From positions 1-47,756 of the forward strand of contig JABURP010000053.1 in NCBI GenBank assembly GCA_014762645.1: a stretch of 47,756 nucleotides of DNA. The letters run 5' to 3'. The translations under genes were made by a program, and so were the position numbers. Source of the stretch: Crocinitomicaceae bacterium. Its GTDB lineage: Bacteria; Bacteroidota; Bacteroidia; Flavobacteriales_D; Crocinitomicaceae. This document shows, piece after piece, positions 16,215-23,791 of the stretch. Each line of letters opens with the position of its first letter. The stretch's first letter is position 1. The notes under the pieces are model-generated. The model searched no databases. It was not told the origin of the DNA and saw nothing but the letters and a program-made list of their open reading frames with translations.

Positions 16215-19200
16215 TTAATAATTATCGATCAACATGGTGACAGAACCTCGGTAGACATGTTTCTTGGCGTCCCGGTCTTCAAAAGTGACCATATAGATAT
16301 AGACCCCTTCCGAAACCAGACCGTTCCCTACTCCGGTACCGTTCCAACCTTCGTCCTTATCATTGGTGGTGAAAATCACTTGTCCCCAACGGTCATATAT
16401 ATCCAGCTGATAGGAATCAAACTCAAACAAGGAGATGACCGGTAAAAAAATCGGATTCTCACCGTTTACAATGAAAGCATTTGGAATGTATACCAATGGA
16501 TCAAGTGTAGCGCATACGGTATTTGAAAAAGCACTTTCGGCAAAACCATAACTATTTACCGATTCGACGGCTTCTACCCGGTAACAAAATTGGCCTTCCG
16601 ATTCCATTTGATCCGTTACATTATCTACGAATGATCTAACTCCCGGAAGTGTCGTAGCATAAGGTGTAGAAGGAAAAACACCATCAATGCCGCGGTAAAT
16701 ATTATACTGTACAATATTTCCGTCAAATCCGACATAGGATGACCAGCTTAATATTGTCTGCATACCTGCCTGATCAATCTCTACCTCTAAAAAGACTGTC
16801 CTGGCTACATTAGAAACCTGACCGATATTTCCACAAGAATCAATTAAAGATACTTTGTATTGATAAGGCCCTACATCTGGTTGAACATCTGTATCGGTGT
16901 ACAGTATCCAGTCCGTTCCGTTGGGTTGTAGAATCTCTGCTAAATCAAACTGATTATCCAATGGTCCTTTTACTTCTAATTCATACGAATTCACTGCGGC
17001 CGATCCATCTGTATATGTTAAGACCTCAATTTCATTGGACAAATTATATGAAGCGGTGGCCAAATAATGGAAATTGGCCTCACTTGGACGATCTATAACC
17101 CTACAATCCCTGTTAGAATAACTAATCGAGTCATTTTCACCCACAGCTCGGACATAGTAACAATAATTCACGTCATACATGAGGTTGGTATGTACCCATG
17201 AGCTTGCGTTACCATCTACGGTGGCAATAACATCATAGGGTGAAGCTCCCACACTTACAATTATGTCGTAGTGATCCACGGGCCAACCTTCGTATGGCGT
17301 CCAATTCAAGGTAATATCCCGATCACAAATATTAATTACATCTTCAACGTATACAGTTGTATGTGGAGAACTCAATGCAGAGGTTTGAAATGTCGGTGGA
17401 ACTGTCGCGGTTGCGCATGAATCAAATGCAGTAATCCTAAACGATTCCGGTTCATTCATTGAGTTGGTCAACATGTATTCATAACAGGTCGTTCCAATTC
17501 CCCAAACAGTATCTAACTCTATCCAAAAACCATTCACTAGTCCATAAATCACGTAGCCATAGGTATCTTCAGCTGCATTTTGATTCCAGCAAATATCTAC
17601 ATAATCTGTTACTGTATCAACCGAAACCCAGTGTATTACGGGAATATATGGATTGATGATATCCTGTAACATAGCTCCGTTATCGTTTGAAGTAGAAGTA
17701 CATCCCTTACTATTCGGAATACGGATTTCGTAGGTGAGAAAATCATTGCAAACATCAATGGTATCAATTAATTCATTGGTGCCGTAGGGTACCGTTCCTC
17801 TCAAGGTCCAGGTTCCTGCAGGGTATTCTCGCCACACCTCTTCCATATTGTTGTCTCCTCCGTTGATTGGTGTGTGCATACTGTTCCAGGTTAGATGTAC
17901 ACGGCCATCTCCCAGGTCATTGACATTGAGAAAAATAGAGGATAATGTATCCGAAGAGGCCAGGTTATTTCCACCACAACCGTAGCGTGTTTGAATGTAA
18001 TAGTCTTTTGAAGCGATATCTGCATTGGCCCCTACCACCGTAAAGTTCTCTGTTGTGATACCTGGAACCGAAGCAATAAATCCACTTTGCAATGACCACA
18101 CTTGATATTCAACAAATGATCCACCAATATCTGTTGTTTGCGTCCAGGTCAGGTCAACGTCCCCATTGGGAAGCACATCCACGCAATGCAGATCCACCGG
18201 ATCTATGGTAGGTTGGTTTTTTAAGGTAATGTTGATGGTTTCGTACGTCCTGCCCGGAACTGAACAGTAATCATCTTGAGCATTCAGTACAAAACTATAA
18301 GTCTGCTCATCTTGTTGTACGCCATTTGCATCCAGTAAATGATCACAGGACGTTTGCCAGTCAAAATTAACTGTAACACCCTGTACCCCCGAAATAACAG
18401 GTGATTGATCCAATGTTGCACAAGGAAGATAATCACATCCTGAATTGGCATCCGTAAGATTACTTCCGAAATAATTTCCTGTAGGCATCAAGGTAACTGT
18501 TTGCGGAGATCCATCCTGCAACAGTTCCATATCCGAAATGATAATGTCAAAGTTGATCAGGTCACCGGCAAATATTGTTGTATCAAAACTGGTATTAGCG
18601 TCAAAAGGTGGTGTAATACTCGGCGCAGTATTGTTGTACCCCGGACATGGAATCACAATCATTTGAAATTCCCTGTGGATGGTAGATATGAGTTGTCCAT
18701 TTCGGTACGAATCAATTTTTTGAACAATACCAAAATTGCCTAAAGTGTTTGAAAGAAAGGTAATGTTACCGGTAGATGCATCCATTGATGCAGGAATATT
18801 TCCGGGATCAAAATTGGTATCAGGAGTAGGATTATTGTACGCAAAACCTGCCGCGAAAGGCACTGGTGCAGGATTGGTTGGTGGATCAAATGTCCCAGTC
18901 GGAAAATGATCCAAAGGAACGCCCCAACTATAAACCAGGGAATCATTATCCGGGTCAAAGGCATTGGCATTGTACTGAACATTTGTACCCTCACAAACCA
19001 GCATATAGGGGTCCTGCTCAAATTGAGGTGAAGAATCTGTACATGGATTTGCGTTTCCAGACGGTGTAGCAAACATATAAGCCGACAAGGTTATCCCGTA
19101 GGATTGTGGCGTCTGAATATTGGTGAGCCCCCAATTTCTGGAGAAAGAATCATAGGTAAAAGCCCAGCCACCTGCCGGTGGGGTTCCGGATAAAAGTACT

Positions 19201-19559
19201 GGAGCAGAGCGGTATGTGTATTTCTGAACTGCTCCGGGTCCATTACCACCTTGTGATCCTGCTCCACAATCCAACTCTGAGGGGCCTCCCGCAACTTCTG
19301 TACAGTTGGGTGATAGATCATCCGTCGTCAACAAATCACATTGAATAGTGGTTACTGTTGGGTGTCCCCAAACTTCTAAATCCAGTGATGGATCTACAAT
19401 ATCAAGGCCATTACAATCCCGGTAAAGTACCAGATCAAACTCATACATCCCAGAACCCAAACAGGTCCACGTGATTTCACCTCCCATAATATGAGAAGCC
19501 CTCCCGATATTGGAAAACATCAGGCTACAGAGCAGTATGAGTACTAAATATGTGCGCAC
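16215..19559 (-). CDS. Large T9SS type B cargo protein with fibronectin-III-like repeats
   Basis: A 1114-residue protein. A signal peptide (about 1-21) is followed by ASHIMGGEITWTC and a YRDCNG block, a hallmark of large Bacteroidota adhesin-like proteins. The middle holds repeated fibronectin-type-III-like modules of about 90-100 residues (for example near DLTWTQTTDIGG, VHLTWNSMHT, LNWTPYEGWPV, TILSWSSYVG), several with paired cysteines. The end (about 1025-1114, IPNAFIVNGENPIFLP to RGSVTMLIDNY) is the gliding-motility-associated/type B sorting domain. It should be exported by T9SS and act at the surface, perhaps in adhesion. The start is set by the signal peptide. A promoter lies about 110 bases upstream. 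Confidence 0.9.
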   Translation of the reverse strand: MRTYLVLILLCSLMFSNIGRASHIMGGEITWTCLGSGMYEFDLVLYRDCNGLDIVDPSLDLEVWGHPTVTTIQCDLLTTDDLSPNCTEVAGGPSELDCGAGSQGGNGPGAVQKYTYRSAPVLLSGTPPAGGWAFTYDSFSRNWGLTNIQTPQSYGITLSAYMFATPSGNANPCTDSSPQFEQDPYMLVCEGTNVQYNANAFDPDNDSLVYSWGVPLDHFPTGTFDPPTNPAPVPFAAGFAYNNPTPDTNFDPGNIPASMDASTGNITFLSNTLGNFGIVQKIDSYRNGQLISTIHREFQMIVIPCPGYNNTAPSITPPFDANTSFDTTIFAGDLINFDIIISDMELLQDGSPQTVTLMPTGNYFGSNLTDANSGCDYLPCATLDQSPVISGVQGVTVNFDWQTSCDHLLDANGVQQDEQTYSFVLNAQDDYCSVPGRTYETINITLKNQPTIDPVDLHCVDVLPNGDVDLTWTQTTDIGGSFVEYQVWSLQSGFIASVPGITTENFTVVGANADIASKDYYIQTRYGCGGNNLASSDTLSSIFLNVNDLGDGRVHLTWNSMHTPINGGDNNMEEVWREYPAGTWTLRGTVPYGTNELIDTIDVCNDFLTYEIRIPNSKGCTSTSNDNGAMLQDIINPYIPVIHWVSVDTVTDYVDICWNQNAAEDTYGYVIYGLVNGFWIELDTVWGIGTTCYEYMLTNSMNEPESFRITAFDSCATATVPPTFQTSALSSPHTTVYVEDVINICDRDITLNWTPYEGWPVDHYDIIVSVGASPYDVIATVDGNASSWVHTNLMYDVNYCYYVRAVGENDSISYSNRDCRVIDRPSEANFHYLATASYNLSNEIEVLTYTDGSAAVNSYELEVKGPLDNQFDLAEILQPNGTDWILYTDTDVQPDVGPYQYKVSLIDSCGNIGQVSNVARTVFLEVEIDQAGMQTILSWSSYVGFDGNIVQYNIYRGIDGVFPSTPYATTLPGVRSFVDNVTDQMESEGQFCYRVEAVESVNSYGFAESAFSNTVCATLDPLVYIPNAFIVNGENPIFLPVISLFEFDSYQLDIYDRWGQVIFTTNDKDEGWNGTGVGNGLVSEGVYIYMVTFEDRDAKKHVYRGSVTMLIDNY

Positions 19560-19564
19560 TTATA

Positions 19565-19616
19565 GTATTAACGCAAAAAAAGCGTTTTTATTTAATACGT
19601 TAATACGTAGTATTAA
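19565..19616. repeat. Cluster of four TTAATAC heptamers upstream of the adhesin gene
   Basis: GTATTAA at 19565-19571, TTAATAC at 19592-19598 and 19600-19606 (an 8-bp tandem repeat TTAATACG), and GTATTAA at 19610-19616. The last two form an inverted repeat with a 3-base spacer. The cluster lies between the predicted promoter and the start codon at 19559, so it could be a regulator-binding array or a structured mRNA leader. Confidence 0.55.
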
Positions 19617-19670
19617 GTTGCCATTTTCTCAGTGTTTTTCGGCGTTTTGGGATTATTGACCGGATTAAGG

Positions 19671-19704
19671 CAAACTTATGAAGGATCTAATGAGAAAATC
19701 GCAA
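19671..19704 (-). promoter_or_regulatory. Candidate promoter of the 1114-residue cargo gene
   Basis: On the minus strand TTG (19702-19704), 23 bases, then TAAGTTTG (19671-19678, full TAnnTTTG match). The spacing is at the long end of the usual range. It predicts an mRNA leader of about 105 bases containing the TTAATAC cluster. Confidence 0.5.
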
Positions 19705-19770
19705 TTTTAAAGACACCATTATTGCAGTAAAGGTTGGTTTGAACAATCCTTATCATATTATCGATATTCC

Positions 19771-19819
19771 TTTGCGTCTTTGCGTGCAACATTATCTCGC
19801 AAAGCCATAGAAACGCAAA
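19771..19819. repeat. TTTGCG/CGCAAA inverted-repeat cluster
   Basis: TTTGCG occurs twice in direct orientation (19771-19776, 19779-19784) and is matched by CGCAAAG (19798-19804) and ACGCAAA (19813-19819) in inverse orientation. It could fold into a stem. It lies just after the stop codon of the decayed T9SS tail when read on the minus strand, so it could be a terminator-like or dispersed intergenic repeat. Confidence 0.5.
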
Positions 19820-19823
19820 ACTG

Positions 19824-19940
19824 TTACTCTATCACCAAACGTTTGACCAAATAATGATCATTCAATTCAATGCGCAGTAAATACATTCCTGCATCTAAAT
19901 TGGACTGAATACTGTTCATTCCACCCATCCCCTGCCTGAT
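19824..19940 (-). pseudogene. Remnant of a T9SS type A C-terminal sorting domain
   Basis: On the minus strand, 38 open codons end in TAA (19824-19826) and are preceded directly by an in-frame TAG (19941-19943). The translation contains SNLDAGMYLLRIELND and ends HYLVKRLVIE. This is the closing part of the type A ('Por secretion tail') sorting domain: L..G.Y.L.I, then K-hydrophobic-hydrophobic. No start, signal peptide or passenger domain precedes it, so it is best read as the surviving 3' end of a lost cargo gene. It is too short for standard gene calling. Confidence 0.7.
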
Positions 19941-19947
19941 CTACAAT

Positions 19948-20454
19948 TTACAACATCTTTTTATAGAGATACAACTCACACCCAAATTCCTCATCCATCA
20001 TCTCTTTAAAGGGTTTAAAACCAAGTTTTAACGCAAGGTTTTTGGAGGCTGTATGACCCGCTTCAAATATCCAGTGGACCTCTTTTAGTTGCCTTACCTG
20101 TACGGCATAGTCCAATATTTTTTGGCATAATTCATAACCATAGCCCTGCCCCCAATATTTTACAGTTAAATGGAGTCCGAGCTGATCAATATCGGTGCTT
20201 GCAAACTTGTTGAGATTTAATGTTCCTACAAAATCACCGTTTTCCAGGTGGTAAACTGACCAAATCTGAAGTAATTGTTGATTCTTGAATATGTTGCTAC
20301 GCAATCGTTGCTCCCATTCCTGGGGTGTTTTGCCTTGCAAAGGACGAATAAATTTGTTGGAATCCGGCTCTTGAAACATCCTGATAATATCCGGAATGTG
20401 TTCTTCAGAATACGGTACAATTCGCGTGCGTTCGGTTAACATTTCATGCATCAC
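19948..20454 (-). CDS. GNAT-family N-acetyltransferase
   Basis: A 168-residue protein of the RimJ/RimL-like branch of acetyltransferases: TERTRIVPYSEEHIPDI near the start, GTLNLNKFA, the acetyl-CoA loop region KYWGQGYGYELCQKILDYA (about 114-132) and ASKNLALKLGFKP near the end. The first ATG overlaps the upstream lipoprotein gene's stop by 4 bases, so it is translationally coupled; a second Met at residue 2 or 5 is also possible. It is the last gene of a run of minus-strand genes. The acetyl acceptor is unknown. Confidence 0.88.
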   Translation of the reverse strand: MMHEMLTERTRIVPYSEEHIPDIIRMFQEPDSNKFIRPLQGKTPQEWEQRLRSNIFKNQQLLQIWSVYHLENGDFVGTLNLNKFASTDIDQLGLHLTVKYWGQGYGYELCQKILDYAVQVRQLKEVHWIFEAGHTASKNLALKLGFKPFKEMMDEEFGCELYLYKKML

Positions 20455-21050
20455 TCCTTGCGTATAGCACGCACTTGTTTGGGTTCTGTTTTATCAATAG
20501 CCGTCCAGGTACTGTCCGAAAAATCAAAATGATATGCCTGATTCTCATCCACTTCAGTAGATGACCATAAATCATCTGAACTATTGAAGTTTCCGTATCC
20601 TTTTTGGTAAAGGTTTAAATGCATAAAATACACCTCTTCTGCTGAGGGTAGGAACCAATCCGTTCGTCCGCCTTCATTGGAATAAAAACACATACCAGCT
20701 GCCCCGTTCGGATCTCCACACTCGGCTATTATAGCATCTGTATTACTACTGCCGAACCCAACTCCTACATCATCTGCGCCAAGTATTTCATTTCCCGGGC
20801 AACTCCAATCTACTGAAGATCCTAAGGTGTTCGGAGATACGACCAGTGCCGATTCCTCGGTTTGATTGACGTAAAAAATATAGCCTCCGGCGTACATCTT
20901 TCCGTATAAACTATCTACTGGGTTATCAGCTAGAATGTCTGAAACTGAAGCCCCTTTATCCAATCGGTCCTGAACCGTCGGGTTATCATTCTTCTTACAG
21001 GAAAAGAATATTAGACCTAAAACGAATGGTATACTGATAAACTGCTTCAT
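20451..21050 (-). CDS. Lipoprotein with a DUF1566/Lcl-C-like domain
   Basis: A 199-residue protein with a lipoprotein signal (MKQFISIPFVLGLIFFSC; Cys18). After about 35 residues comes a domain with GGYIFYVNQ, WSCPGN, GAAGMCFYSNEGG, TDWFLPSAEEVYFM and LWSSTEVDENQAYHF, ending VRAIRKE. This order matches DUF1566 / C-terminal domains of Lcl-type proteins, which are surface-exposed and carbohydrate- or matrix-related in some bacteria. Its start overlaps the stop of the preceding lipoprotein gene (TAATG) and its stop overlaps the GNAT start by 4 bases. Its function here is unknown. Confidence 0.8.
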   Translation of the reverse strand: MKQFISIPFVLGLIFFSCKKNDNPTVQDRLDKGASVSDILADNPVDSLYGKMYAGGYIFYVNQTEESALVVSPNTLGSSVDWSCPGNEILGADDVGVGFGSSNTDAIIAECGDPNGAAGMCFYSNEGGRTDWFLPSAEEVYFMHLNLYQKGYGNFNSSDDLWSSTEVDENQAYHFDFSDSTWTAIDKTEPKQVRAIRKE

Positions 21051-21721
21051 TATCCGCCAAAATCAATTGCTGTATAATACAATTCCACACCTTTTTGTAC
21101 GTCCAGGGTGTCTTCGTTATCAATCTCCAGGTCTTTGTACACCATTTGGATGCGGCCAACATTAGCAGCATAAACATCATAAGACCTTTTGTATTCTATG
21201 AAGGAGAGAAAATCATTGCTCTCTACCACTACTGTTGAATCGTAATTTATTGTACCCACCAATTTGGGTTTGTAAATATCGCGGTAATAACATTGTTCGG
21301 GGTCATCACTGTTAAACGCATTACAATCCCAGTACTGATCATAAGATATAGAAAATGCCATTCGGATTACACGTTTATTTTCCTCCACCACTTCAACGGA
21401 TGAGTTCGATTTTTTAACTACCCAGACATCTTTTAGCTGCCAAAGTAAGGTGTCTGATTCCCGTTTGTAACGGTACAGTTTATGAAAAGGCTCTCCTTCC
21501 AGATCGATATCTTCTTCTCCCATTACCTCCTTAATCTGGTAATAATCTGTGTCGTGTACCCCTGAAATATCATCATGTAAAATATCGATCACATCATAGA
21601 CAACATACTTTCCTGTATCTACAGGGAAATATTGATACCCATAGATAATGGAAGTGTCCTGATCCTTGTTACATGCAACAAGCGTAATAACACTAATAAA
21701 GATGAAAGCAAGCTTTCTCAT
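21050..21721 (-). CDS. Lipoprotein of unknown function
   Basis: A 223-residue protein with a lipoprotein signal (MRKLAFIFISVITLVAC; Cys17). The mature part begins near YFPVDTGKYVVYDVIDI, a pattern common in Bacteroidota lipoproteins of unknown function, and is rich in beta strands and acidic residues; it ends VQKGVELYYTAIDFGG. A pair of cysteines (CNAFNSDDPEQC) could form a disulfide. It is coupled to the next lipoprotein gene by a one-base overlap. I recognise no catalytic motif. A surface or periplasmic location is inferred from the lipobox. Confidence 0.8.
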   Translation of the reverse strand: MRKLAFIFISVITLVACNKDQDTSIIYGYQYFPVDTGKYVVYDVIDILHDDISGVHDTDYYQIKEVMGEEDIDLEGEPFHKLYRYKRESDTLLWQLKDVWVVKKSNSSVEVVEENKRVIRMAFSISYDQYWDCNAFNSDDPEQCYYRDIYKPKLVGTINYDSTVVVESNDFLSFIEYKRSYDVYAANVGRIQMVYKDLEIDNEDTLDVQKGVELYYTAIDFGG

Positions 21722-21758
21722 ATCTAGTTAAACGAAAGACGGAGGTTTATCGTTTGCC

Positions 21759-22301
21759 TTACTCCATTCTTTTAAGTTGAACACCGTAAAGTACTAAAAA
21801 TAGTATGGAGAAGAAACCTATGAAAAATGAAACGAATTTTGCGATTAAATTTCCCGGGAAAAGCGTGAGTTGCATAACAATGGGTAAAATGGAATAGGCA
21901 ACATAGATGTAATATCCCGTTTTGTTTAATTTGTACATCATATACACCCCTAAAAAGCCAATAGCTGCAATTAACAGGGACAAACCATTTAATAAGAAGA
22001 ACTTTTCATTTGCAAGCACGGCATATTCCATACTATCCATAACTATATCTACCGCCATTTGCGGCATATCTTCTTCCAGACTATCCATAGCCTGTACTCT
22101 TATTTCATCTACTTCAGCAGCAGATAATTTCCCTCTTGCAAACGCAAAAATTGAATTTATCGCCGTATAACCAATTGACACATATGAAAGTACACAAAGT
22201 ACAGGGAGTGTTTTACCTCTTTTCTCTTTCATTTCAGCTTTTGGATCAACCAACTGTTCATCAAGTGGGTTGTAAAATGAGTCCTCTCTGTCGTGGTCCA
22301 T
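21759..22301 (-). CDS. Small integral membrane protein of unknown function
   Basis: A 180-residue protein. A charged N-terminal cytoplasmic segment (about 1-28) is followed by about four hydrophobic helices: LPVLCVLSYVSIGYTAINSI, FFLLNGLSLLIAAIGFLGVY, YYIYVAYSILPIVMQLTL and FVSFFIGFFSILFLVLYG. An amphipathic acidic loop with regular Met/Val (EIRVQAMDSLEEDMPQMAVD) sits between helices 1 and 2. It starts 2 bases after the hutH stop, so it is cotranscribed with hisS-hutH. No family is recognised. Confidence 0.8.
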   Translation of the reverse strand: MDHDREDSFYNPLDEQLVDPKAEMKEKRGKTLPVLCVLSYVSIGYTAINSIFAFARGKLSAAEVDEIRVQAMDSLEEDMPQMAVDIVMDSMEYAVLANEKFFLLNGLSLLIAAIGFLGVYMMYKLNKTGYYIYVAYSILPIVMQLTLFPGNLIAKFVSFFIGFFSILFLVLYGVQLKRME

Positions 22302-22303
22302 AA

Positions 22304-23785
22304 TTATAGATTTTGAATAAAAGTAATGGATTTTTCCATCTCAGGATGCATGTAGATGTCATCTTCTACAAACGGAATTTCAGCCCTATAAGCGGAAAGA
22401 ATCTGCTCTACCTGCACGGAACTCTTTAATGGTCTGCGAAACTCCATTGCCTGTGCAGCACAGAATAGCTCTGTTCCAATAACTTTTTCAACATTTTCAA
22501 CAATTCGGTATAGCTTGGTTGCAGCATTAGCCCCCATACTTACATGATCTTCCTGGCTGTTGGATGATTCAATTGAATCAATCGAAGCCGGTGTTGCTAA
22601 TTGTTTATTCTGAGATACAACTGCCGCAGCAGCATACTGAACGATCATCAATCCTGAGTTCAACCCCGGATTACCGGATAAAAATGGTGGGAGTCCTCTT
22701 TTACCATTTATGAGCTGATAAATTCTGCGTTCGGAGATGTTTGCCAGTTCCGCTAATGCGATTCCCAAATGATCCAGAGTGATCGCTAAAGGTTGTCCGT
22801 GAAAATTACCTGCTGAAATAATCTCATCCGTATCCGGAAAAATTGTTGGATTATCTGTTACGGCGTTGATCTCCCGCTCAAAGATTTCTATGGCATAATG
22901 TACCGCATCTTTTGTTGCTCCGTGCACCTGCGGTATACACCTAAATGAATACGGATCCTGCACGTAGTTTTTATCTTGTTTCGCTATTTGGCTCCCTTCT
23001 AAAAATCCGCGAATAAATGCAGCCGTTTCAATTTGTCCTTTTTGATTTCTAATCTCATTAACATTCGCAAAAAATGGATTCAATCTTGCATCAAAAGCGT
23101 CTACCGAAATGGCTCCTACTTTATCCGCCGCTGACAACAAGTGTTTTGCTTTAATTAAACACCACACGCCATAGGCACTCATAAACTGCGTACCGTTGAG
23201 CAGTGCTAAGCCTTCCTTGGATTGAAGTTCAAGTGGCTCCCATCCCATTTCTTTGTGCATGTCTGCCGCAGACATAAGTTCACCTGCTACCCTAACCTCT
23301 CCTTCTCCTATCAACGCCAGTGACATGTGTGCCAATGGAGCTAAATCTCCGGAAGCACCAAGCGAGCCTTGTTGATACACAACAGGTAATACGTCATTGT
23401 TGTAAAAATCCAGTAACCGTTGAGCAGTGTTAAGGTGAATACCCGAATGTCCGTAGGACAGTCCCTGGACTTTTAAGAATAACATCAACTTCACGATTTC
23501 AGCCGGAACTTCTTCTCCTAAACCACATGCGTGTGATTTAACCAGGTTATGTTGCAAGGTTCTCAGGTCGGCTTTTGAAATTACTGTATCACAGAGCGAA
23601 CCAAAACCAGTATTGATGCCATAAAAAACTTCATCTCCACCACTTAGTTTTTCATCCAGATATGCTCTGCATTTATTGATGCGTCCAATAGCATCATCTG
23701 ATAACTTCAACTTGACATTCGTATCCAGGATTTCCTGAATTCGGTCAATGCTCAAATGTTCTGAACTTATTAAATGCTCACTCAT
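22304..23785 (-). CDS. hutH: Histidine ammonia-lyase
   Basis: This 493-residue enzyme removes ammonia from histidine to give urocanate. The Ala144-Ser145-Gly146 triplet in GSLGASGDLAPLAH forms the MIO cofactor. Tyr55 in YGINTGFG and His85 in SHACG are at family positions, and the SHACG segment favours histidine over tyrosine as substrate. NFHGQPLA and QEDHVSMGANAA are also present. It lies 6 bases after hisS and 2 bases before the membrane-protein gene. No hutU, hutI or hutG lies in the window, so the rest of the degradation pathway must be elsewhere or absent. Confidence 0.94.
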   Translation of the reverse strand: MSEHLISSEHLSIDRIQEILDTNVKLKLSDDAIGRINKCRAYLDEKLSGGDEVFYGINTGFGSLCDTVISKADLRTLQHNLVKSHACGLGEEVPAEIVKLMLFLKVQGLSYGHSGIHLNTAQRLLDFYNNDVLPVVYQQGSLGASGDLAPLAHMSLALIGEGEVRVAGELMSAADMHKEMGWEPLELQSKEGLALLNGTQFMSAYGVWCLIKAKHLLSAADKVGAISVDAFDARLNPFFANVNEIRNQKGQIETAAFIRGFLEGSQIAKQDKNYVQDPYSFRCIPQVHGATKDAVHYAIEIFEREINAVTDNPTIFPDTDEIISAGNFHGQPLAITLDHLGIALAELANISERRIYQLINGKRGLPPFLSGNPGLNSGLMIVQYAAAAVVSQNKQLATPASIDSIESSNSQEDHVSMGANAATKLYRIVENVEKVIGTELFCAAQAMEFRRPLKSSVQVEQILSAYRAEIPFVEDDIYMHPEMEKSITFIQNL

Positions 23786-23791
23786 GTACTT

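Larger units (their letters stand above)
19560..19947. other. 388-base gap: upstream region of the adhesin gene, repeats and a decayed T9SS tail
   Basis: There is no intact gene here. Next to the adhesin start are four copies of the heptamer TTAATAC/GTATTAA (19565-19616) and a short hairpin, AACGC(A)7GCGTT (19570-19586). A minus-strand promoter lies at 19671-19704, an inverted-repeat cluster of TTTGCG/CGCAAA at 19771-19819, and a 38-codon remnant of a T9SS type A sorting domain at 19824-19940. Each is described separately. Confidence 0.7.

Noticed and set aside
19570-19589. AACGC-A7-GCGTT hairpin with T run as a plus-strand terminator
   Set aside because: No plus-strand gene ends nearby; it lies in the leader of a minus-strand gene and the 5-bp stem is weak.
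22304-23785. Tyrosine ammonia-lyase of flexirubin-type pigment synthesis
   Set aside because: The selectivity region reads SHACG and the overall motif set fits histidine ammonia-lyase; no pigment genes are adjacent.
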